Assembly (NCBI RefSeq): GCF_013409065.1 | Contig: NZ_JACBZP010000001.1 | Span: forward strand, 1,240,001-1,304,000 | Source: Spelaeicoccus albus | GTDB lineage: Bacteria; Actinomycetota; Actinomycetes; Actinomycetales; Brevibacteriaceae | DNA length: 64,000 nt | Direction: 5' to 3' | Shown here: positions 58,704-64,000 of the stretch, piece by piece | Position numbering within the stretch: position 1 is the first letter of the stretch | How the letters are laid out: each line of letters starts with the position of its first letter | Position numbers and translations under genes: made by a program | The notes under the pieces: model-generated | What the model was told of the DNA's origin: nothing | Database searches by the model: none | What the model saw: only the letters and a program-made list of their open reading frames with translations

Positions 58704-59660
58704 ATGTCTGAAGGAACCAGCGCCGTAACACCCCTGGCCGGAAAGGTCGCCATCGTCACCGGCAGCGGCCAGGGTCTCGGCCTTGCCTACGCCAAGGAAC
58801 TGGCCTCCCAGGGCGCCGCAGTCGTCGTCAACGACGTCAACGAGCAGGTCGCCGGCGACGCAGTCGCGGCCATCACGGGCGCCGGCGGCAGGGCCACCGC
58901 GGTCGTTGCCCCGGTCGGCAGCACGGAGACGGCCACGGCCCTGGTCGATGCGGCGGTGAATACGTTCGGCAGGCTCGACATCTTGGTGACCAACGCCGGA
59001 GTCCTGCGCGACAAGTCGTTGCTGAAGATGAGCGACGACGATTTCGACGTAGTTCTCAACGTGCACGTGCGCGGAACGTTCACGTGCGTGCGGGCGGCAT
59101 ACGGGTACTTCAAGGAAAACAAGATCGCCGGCCGGATCATCGCGATAGGCTCGCCGACGGGCCAGCGCGGCAACTTCGGACAAACCAACTACGCGGCGGC
59201 CAAGGCCGGCATCGTCGGCATGGTCCGCACCTGGGCCATCGAAATGAAGAAGGCCGGAGTGACCGCCAACGCAGTCATCCCTGTCGCGGCAACCGCCATG
59301 ACGAAGACCGTCCCGTTCTTCGCGAAAGCCGTGGAAGCCGACGAACGCGGTGAGGCGATGCCGGACTTCTTCCGCAAGGAACTCGGGTTCGGGCCGGCAG
59401 CGGACGTCGCGCCGCTGATCGCGTTTCTTGCCTCGGACGCCGCAGCAGGCGTGACCGGGCAGGCGGTCGGCATCGGCGGTGACCGCCTGCAGCTCTGGTC
59501 GCACCCCGAGCCGGTCGCTACCGGATATCACGACGGCGGCTGGGACTTTGCGGCATTGGCCCGCGGCTTCGACGGCATGTTCGGCGGCAAGCTGCAGAGC
59601 GTCGGCGAAGAAATGCCCGAGCTCCCCGCCGATCTGGCCCCCGACGCCGAAGGACGCTGA
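58704..59660 (+). CDS. SDR, 3-hydroxyacyl-CoA dehydrogenase-like
   Basis: A 318-residue SDR, longer than FabG by a C-terminal extension (about residues 265-318). It resembles the dehydrogenase domain of HSD17B4-type proteins that oxidise (R)-3-hydroxyacyl-CoA. Motifs: TGSGQGLGLAYAKEL, TNAGVLRDKSLLKMSDDDF and NYAAAKAGIVG (catalytic Tyr/Lys). It is the first gene of the operon with amidohydrolase, acyl-CoA dehydrogenase, MaoC hydratase, MHS symporter and CoA ligase, fitting the step after MaoC hydration. It starts behind AGGAGAGAA and is divergent from marR. Confidence 0.9.
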   Translation: MSEGTSAVTPLAGKVAIVTGSGQGLGLAYAKELASQGAAVVVNDVNEQVAGDAVAAITGAGGRATAVVAPVGSTETATALVDAAVNTFGRLDILVTNAGVLRDKSLLKMSDDDFDVVLNVHVRGTFTCVRAAYGYFKENKIAGRIIAIGSPTGQRGNFGQTNYAAAKAGIVGMVRTWAIEMKKAGVTANAVIPVAATAMTKTVPFFAKAVEADERGEAMPDFFRKELGFGPAADVAPLIAFLASDAAAGVTGQAVGIGGDRLQLWSHPEPVATGYHDGGWDFAALARGFDGMFGGKLQSVGEEMPELPADLAPDAEGR

Positions 59661-59661
59661 C

Positions 59662-60570
59662 ATGACCGCCACACGCCGCGAACCCGTCAGGTACGAACCG
59701 AACCTCGACGTCGGCGCGCTCCAAGCGATCGACATGCACGTGCACGTGGAAGTCGACAGCCACGGCCACGCATCACTGCCGCAGGCGCTGACCGACGCGT
59801 CCAGTAAATACTTCAAGGCCGAGGATCGATCGCCGTCACTGGACACGATCGCGGAGACCTATCGCGGCTTGAACATGGCAGCAGTCGTCTTCACCGTCGA
59901 CGCGCGCACCAACCTCGGGCAAGCGCCCAATAGCATCGAAGAGATCGCCGAAGGAGCCGCCCGGAACAACGACGTGCTCATCCCGTTCGGCTCGGTGGAT
60001 CCGCTCACCGGTGCCGACGCCATCGAGCGGGCCCGCCGGCTCGCCGGCGACTACGGCGTGCACGGCTTCAAATTTCACCCGAGCGTGCAAGGGTTCGACC
60101 CCTCCGACGAGCGGTTCTACCCCTTATGGGAGGCGCTTGAGCAGATTGGGCTGCCGCTGGTGTTCCACACCGGGCAAAACGGCATCGGCGCCGGACTTCC
60201 CGGCGGTTTCGGCATCAAGCTGCGGTATTCGAATCCGCTGTTGCTCGATGCGGTCGCCGCGGACTTCCCGGACTTGCCGATCATCATGGCCCACCCGTCC
60301 GTCCCGTGGCAGGACGAGGCCATCTCGATCGCTACGCACAAGTCCAATACCTGGATCGACCTGTCCGGATGGTCACCGAAGTACTTCCCCGAGGCTCTGG
60401 TGCGCGCAGCGAGTAAACGGCTGGCGGACAAGGTGCTCTTTGGTACCGATTTTCCGTTGATCACGCCCGCGAAATGGCTTGGTGCCTTCGAGAATCTGTC
60501 GATTCCGGACGACGTCCGGCCCAAAATTCTCAAACACAACGCCGCGGCGCTGCTCGGCTTGGGAACCTGA
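59662..60570 (+). CDS. Amidohydrolase_2 family hydrolase/decarboxylase (ACMSD-like)
   Basis: A 302-residue TIM-barrel enzyme of the ACMSD/amidohydrolase_2 family. The metal set is visible: IDMHVHVEVD (HxH), VFHTGQNGIG, IMAHPSVPWQDE and FGTDFPLI (Asp). Family members decarboxylate aromatic or 2-oxo acids, or hydrolyse lactones, using a divalent metal. It starts one base after the SDR stop, with no ATPase or signal. Presence inside a CoA-dependent operon suggests that it opens or decarboxylates a ring-derived intermediate. The start ATG 59662 is well defined by the upstream stop. Confidence 0.88.
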   Translation: MTATRREPVRYEPNLDVGALQAIDMHVHVEVDSHGHASLPQALTDASSKYFKAEDRSPSLDTIAETYRGLNMAAVVFTVDARTNLGQAPNSIEEIAEGAARNNDVLIPFGSVDPLTGADAIERARRLAGDYGVHGFKFHPSVQGFDPSDERFYPLWEALEQIGLPLVFHTGQNGIGAGLPGGFGIKLRYSNPLLLDAVAADFPDLPIIMAHPSVPWQDEAISIATHKSNTWIDLSGWSPKYFPEALVRAASKRLADKVLFGTDFPLITPAKWLGAFENLSIPDDVRPKILKHNAAALLGLGT

Positions 60571-60571
60571 G

Positions 60572-61789
60572 ATGACGGAGCCTGAGATGACGGAATCTCG
60601 CGCGATGCCGAAGGCCGAGCGTCTCTACGAATCGTGCGACTATTATGACGCCGAATCGCTGCTGACGGACGCTGAGCGTCACGTGCTCGGCAGGCTCCGG
60701 GCCTTTCTGGACGAACGCGCGCGGCCAGTGCTCGCCGAGTACTGGGAACGCGGAGAATTCCCTCCGGACCTGGGCCCTGCGCTCATCGACTTGGACCTGA
60801 TGGAACCGGCGGAGCTGACCGTCGACGGGCCGGCCCGCGGCATTTACCACGCGTTCCGTACCTTTGAACTCGCCCGCACCGACGCCTCGTTGGCGACGTA
60901 CTACACTGCGCAGGCAGGCCTGTTCCGCACGGCGGTGAGCGTCGGCGCTTCGGATGAGCAAAAGGCCGAGTGGATGCCGCGGATAATCGACTTCAGCCTG
61001 CGCGGAGTGTTTTGCCTGACCGAGCCGGAGCACGGGTCCGATATCGCTGGGGGACTGGCGACCACGGCGCGACGCGACGGCGACGAATGGGTGCTTGACG
61101 GCACCAAACGGTGGATCGGCGGAGCGTCGGAGGCCGACGTGCTGGCAGTCTTCGCCCGCGACGTCGACGACGGCAACGTGAAGAGCTTCCTCGTCGACAG
61201 GCACGCCCCGGGCGTCACGCTGGAGAAGATTGGCGGCAAGACCGCGCTGCGGATGATGCAGAACTTCGATATCGGGTTGGACGGCGTCCGGGTATCGGAG
61301 GCGGAGCGGTTGCACGCCGTCGAATCCTTCCGCGCCGTCGCCGCGATGCTGCGGGCAATGCGCTCGGACGTCGCGTGGATCGCCACCGGAATCCAAGCCG
61401 GCGCCTTCGAGGCCGCGCGCCGCTACGTTGCCGGCCGGCAGCAATTCGGCAAGCCGCTGGCATCCTTCCAACTGGTCCAGGAGAAGCTGGCCAGGATGCT
61501 CGGCAACGTCACGTCGTCCCTGTCGATGGTGGTGCGGCTGACCGAGCAGCAAGCCGCAGGCGTCTACCGCGACCAGGACTCCTCGCTGGCGAAGATGCAG
61601 TGCTGCCGCGCGATGCGTGAAACAGTCGCGCTCGCCCGCGAAGTGGCGGGCGGCAACGGCATCACCCTCGCCGCGGACGTCGGCAGGTTCCACGCCGACG
61701 CCGAAGCCGTCTATTCCTATGAAGGCACTCACGAAATCAACAGCCTGATCGTCGGGCGCAGCATCACCGGCACCGGCGCGTTCGTCTGA
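60572..61789 (+). CDS. Acyl-CoA dehydrogenase, glutaryl-CoA-dehydrogenase-like
   Basis: A 405-residue FAD acyl-CoA dehydrogenase. FAD/substrate motifs are FCLTEPEHGSDIAGGLATTA (about residue 150), and the catalytic Glu is in YSYEGTHEINSLIVGRSITG, a form closest to glutaryl-CoA dehydrogenases, which oxidise and can decarboxylate dicarboxylyl-CoA. A 15-base tandem duplication at 60566-60595 copies the stop/start region and offers two ATGs (60572 and 60587); the second has the better ribosome site, so the first five residues are uncertain. It is third in the operon. Confidence 0.9.
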   Translation: MTEPEMTESRAMPKAERLYESCDYYDAESLLTDAERHVLGRLRAFLDERARPVLAEYWERGEFPPDLGPALIDLDLMEPAELTVDGPARGIYHAFRTFELARTDASLATYYTAQAGLFRTAVSVGASDEQKAEWMPRIIDFSLRGVFCLTEPEHGSDIAGGLATTARRDGDEWVLDGTKRWIGGASEADVLAVFARDVDDGNVKSFLVDRHAPGVTLEKIGGKTALRMMQNFDIGLDGVRVSEAERLHAVESFRAVAAMLRAMRSDVAWIATGIQAGAFEAARRYVAGRQQFGKPLASFQLVQEKLARMLGNVTSSLSMVVRLTEQQAAGVYRDQDSSLAKMQCCRAMRETVALAREVAGGNGITLAADVGRFHADAEAVYSYEGTHEINSLIVGRSITGTGAFV

Positions 61790-61826
61790 GCGCAGCCAAA
61801 GAGCAATACCCACACGAAGGAGCATC

Positions 61827-62282
61827 ATGAGCACCACAACCGTCAGTTTCGACGACCTTCCCGGACTGGCCGGCAAGGATCTCGGCTACACGGACTACCT
61901 GGAAATCACGCAGGAACAGGTCAACACGTTCGCCGACGCGACAAATGATCACCAGTGGATTCACGTCGACCCCGAACGGGCAAAGGACGGGCCGTTCGGC
62001 GCCACGATCGCCCACGGATTCTTGACGCTGTCGCTCATCATCCCGTTGTGGGGCGAACTCTTCGACGTCGAGGGCGTCACCACCAAGGTCAACTACGGGC
62101 TCGACAGGGTTCGCTTCACCAGCCCCGTCCCCGTCGGCGCGAAGATCCGCATGCACTCGAGCATCGACGAAGTCGCCGAGGTCAAGGGCGGCGTGCAGAT
62201 CAAAACGGGCAACACGATCGAAATCGAAGGCCAGCAGCGTCCGGCGGTCGTCGCCGAGTTCCTGGCACGTTTTTACAAATAG
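61827..62282 (+). CDS. MaoC-family enoyl-CoA hydratase
   Basis: A 151-residue hot-dog-fold hydratase that adds water to enoyl-CoA to give an (R)-3-hydroxyacyl-CoA. The hydratase motif is ADATNDHQWIHVDPERA (catalytic Asp and His, about residues 37-53), followed by GATIAHGFLTLSL. The length is typical for single-domain MaoC/NodN proteins. ATG 61827 follows GAAGGAGC. It fits between the acyl-CoA dehydrogenase upstream and the SDR at the start of the operon as the hydration step of a beta-oxidation-like route. Confidence 0.92.
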   Translation: MSTTTVSFDDLPGLAGKDLGYTDYLEITQEQVNTFADATNDHQWIHVDPERAKDGPFGATIAHGFLTLSLIIPLWGELFDVEGVTTKVNYGLDRVRFTSPVPVGAKIRMHSSIDEVAEVKGGVQIKTGNTIEIEGQQRPAVVAEFLARFYK

Positions 62283-62339
62283 TGCGTTTCTACCAGTAGC
62301 CGCTTGAATCAATAGCACTGTCCCAGACAGGAGACCGGC

Positions 62340-63692
62340 ATGACAGCCCCATCGCAAAGGCGCGATCAAACCACCGAAGCCCAAACCACCGAAGCCCAGA
62401 CCGGTCGGGTCCGCACAAGGGAAGTGCGCACGGTGCTCGCGTCGAGTTATCTCGGCAGCACCATCGAGTACTACGACTTCCTGCTGTACGCGACGGCGTC
62501 GGCTGTCGCGTTCCCGCAGGTGTTCTTTGCCGGAATGGACCACTGGGTCGGCGTCGTCGCTTCCTACGGCACCTTCGCAGCCGGGTACCTCGCTCGGCCG
62601 CTCGGCGGGATCATCTTCGGTCACTTCGGCGACCGGGTCGGCCGCAAGAAGATGCTGATCATCTCCATGATGGTGATGGGCATCGCCTCGACGTTGATCG
62701 GTGCCGTGCCAGGCGGCACCACCATCGGCGCCTGGGGCGCGGTCATCCTCATCCTGTTGCGGGTGTGTCAGGGCATCGCCGTGGGCGGCGAGTGGGGCGG
62801 CGCAGCCCTGATGGCGCTGGAACACTCCGATCCGCGCAAACGGGGCTTCTCGGCGTCCTTCGTCAACGCCGGAGCACCCACCGGAGCCGTGCTCGGCACG
62901 CTCATGATGGGCGTATTTTCCGCGCTGCCACCTGATCAGTTCCTGGCCTGGGGCTGGCGCGTGCCGTTTCTGCTGTCGTTCGCACTGTTGATAGTGGGAA
63001 TGTTCATCCGGCTCCGCGTGCACGAGAGCCCCATCTTCGCCGAAGCCTTAGCCAAGGAAGCGAAAGAAAACGGGACGCCGAAGCTTCCGCTGCTGCGGGT
63101 GCTCCGTCGGCCGAAGGCGCTGATCTTCACCATGTTGGCCGGCGCCGCGGGATTCGGGCTGCAAGTCGTGCTTGCCACGTTCGCCGTGACCTACGCCGTG
63201 TCGAAGGGTGCCGACCAACAACAAGTGCTTTACGGGTTCGCCGGCGCATCGTTACTGTCGATCGGCTTCGTCCTCATCGGCGGCCGCCTCTCCGACAAGT
63301 TCGGACGACGTCCCGTCATGGTCGCCGGGTTGGGACTGTTCATCATCTATCTGCTGCCGATGTTCGCGATGTTTGCGTCCGGGAACCCTTGGCTGATTTT
63401 CGTCGCATTCACTGTCGGATTGCTGTTGCACTCGTGCCTCTACGGACCGCTGGCGGCTTTCGTGTCAGAGCAATTCGGAACGACGTCCCGCTACACCGGC
63501 GCCTCTCTCGGATACCAGTTGGCGACCCTGCTCGGGGCCGGGTTCACGCCGGGAATCGTGGCGGGGATCTACCAAAGCGCGGGCCACAGCATCGGGCCGG
63601 TGGCATGGTACTTGGCCGGGCTGGCGGCCGTATCCATCATCTTCATCGTTCTCACCCGTGAGTCCAGGCACAACGACCTGACGACGGTTTAA
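62340..63692 (+). CDS. MHS-family metabolite:H+ symporter
   Basis: A 450-residue MFS carrier of the MHS family, like that at 56624-58027 but with a different tail. The N-terminus has a 15-base tandem duplication (62367-62396) encoding QTTEA twice. Family motifs: TIEYYDFLLYATAS in helix 1, HFGDRVGRKKMLIISM after helix 2, GGEWGGAALMALEHSD in helix 5. It sits between MaoC and CoA ligase genes, so it most likely brings in the organic acid that the operon degrades. ATG 62340 follows AGGAGACC. Confidence 0.92.
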   Translation: MTAPSQRRDQTTEAQTTEAQTGRVRTREVRTVLASSYLGSTIEYYDFLLYATASAVAFPQVFFAGMDHWVGVVASYGTFAAGYLARPLGGIIFGHFGDRVGRKKMLIISMMVMGIASTLIGAVPGGTTIGAWGAVILILLRVCQGIAVGGEWGGAALMALEHSDPRKRGFSASFVNAGAPTGAVLGTLMMGVFSALPPDQFLAWGWRVPFLLSFALLIVGMFIRLRVHESPIFAEALAKEAKENGTPKLPLLRVLRRPKALIFTMLAGAAGFGLQVVLATFAVTYAVSKGADQQQVLYGFAGASLLSIGFVLIGGRLSDKFGRRPVMVAGLGLFIIYLLPMFAMFASGNPWLIFVAFTVGLLLHSCLYGPLAAFVSEQFGTTSRYTGASLGYQLATLLGAGFTPGIVAGIYQSAGHSIGPVAWYLAGLAAVSIIFIVLTRESRHNDLTTV

Positions 63693-63708
63693 ACAGAGAG
63701 GGTTGGTC

Positions 63709-64000
63709 ATGAAGAATTTCGGAGTCGGATCGTGGCTTCGTCGGCGCCGGCCCAAGACCGGCGACAGCGCCGCGCTCGTCACCGACGAGGCAACACTCAC
63801 GTATGCGCAGCTGTCCGACCGGGGCGATCGGCTGGCCGACGCCATGGCGACGCGCGGCATCGGCAAAGGCGACCGGGTGGCGTACCTCGGCGAGAACGAC
63901 CCGGCATTCGTGGAGACGTTCTTCGCCTGCGGCGTCCTGGGCGCGATCTTCGTGCCGCTCAATACCCGGCTGGCGCCCCCGGAGATTCGCTTCCAATTGC
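63709..64000 (+). CDS. Acyl-CoA synthetase/AMP-binding enzyme (partial, runs off right edge)
   Basis: N-terminal 97 residues of an adenylate-forming ligase, starting at ATG 63709 just after the symporter stop. The text TYAQLSDRGDRLADAMATRG, then GDRVAYLGENDPAFVETFFA and LGAIFVPLNTRL, is the standard N-terminus of fatty-acid/aromatic-acid CoA ligases. It would form the CoA thioester that the dehydrogenase and hydratase of the same operon use. The ATP-binding P-loop and most of the ~500-residue protein lie beyond the window. Confidence 0.9.
   Translation, partial: MKNFGVGSWLRRRRPKTGDSAALVTDEATLTYAQLSDRGDRLADAMATRGIGKGDRVAYLGENDPAFVETFFACGVLGAIFVPLNTRLAPPEIRFQL

Overview
This is a 64 kb chromosomal window from a high-GC Gram-positive actinobacterium. 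The evidence is strong GC bias at third codon positions, lipobox/Tat-type signals on binding proteins, F420-type flavoproteins (a PPOX-fold enzyme at 7.4 kb and a Ddn-like domain at 35 kb), WYL, MmyB-type and GntR/UTRA regulators, and at least two promoters that look leaderless. A Micrococcales-like soil or skin organism fits, but the genus cannot be fixed from this sequence alone. No tRNA, rRNA, transposase, integrase or CRISPR array was seen. The content is typical accessory metabolism: uptake systems, catabolic enzymes and their local regulators.

Layout. 0-2.2 kb: tctC-tctB-tctA tripartite carboxylate transporter (minus strand; tctA runs off the edge). 2.2-2.8 kb: gene-free spacer with a perfect 65-nt palindrome. 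2.8-7.8 kb: DUF3311 small subunit, sodium:solute symporter, C45-type acyl-hydrolase, amidohydrolase and an F420-type flavoprotein. A second copy of the palindrome follows. 8.0-11.1 kb: a second module of amidohydrolase, symporter and YhdT-like small subunit. 11.3-15.3 kb: a carbohydrate-type ABC importer behind a LacI-type operator. 15.3-24.8 kb: exonuclease III, an L-idonate dehydrogenase-like enzyme, a gluconate permease, a terpenoid-cyclase-fold protein, an FMN glutamate-synthase-like protein, a PoxB-like enzyme and an MFS pump. 24.8-29.8 kb: extradiol dioxygenase, MmyB-type regulator, SDR, berberine-bridge-type oxidase and GNAT. 29.8-38.2 kb: a TetR-controlled oxidoreductase and efflux island. 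38.4-46.5 kb: class V aminotransferase, DinB, WYL regulator, multicopper oxidase, Bcr/CflA pump and an ABC exporter. 46.7-54.5 kb: DHA2 pump, GNAT, universal stress protein, GntR regulator with sugar porter, aldo/keto reductase with its regulator. 54.7-64 kb: a catabolic region with LysR and MarR regulators, MBL hydrolase, two MHS symporters and a CoA-dependent pathway (SDR, amidohydrolase, glutaryl-CoA-dehydrogenase-like enzyme, MaoC hydratase, acyl-CoA ligase).

How it works together. Most units pair uptake with intracellular breakdown. The two symporter modules each combine a small membrane subunit with an SSS carrier and an amidohydrolase, suggesting import then hydrolysis of amide-like substrates. 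The right-hand operon would import an organic acid, activate it with CoA, and oxidise and hydrate it.

The most unusual area is 30-38 kb. A TetR gene (32489-33049) sits under what looks like a leaderless promoter overlapped by a palindromic operator. A decayed second copy of that TetR, with the same promoter-operator, lies at 38084-38224 and now precedes two tiny membrane-protein genes. The same island holds a Ddn-cupin fusion, an alpha/beta hydrolase broken by one in-frame amber codon, and an apparent DNA junction near 33.2 kb. Other decay signs are a LysR protein that seems to lack part of its effector domain and a dapA-like C-terminal fragment beside a run of ten C.
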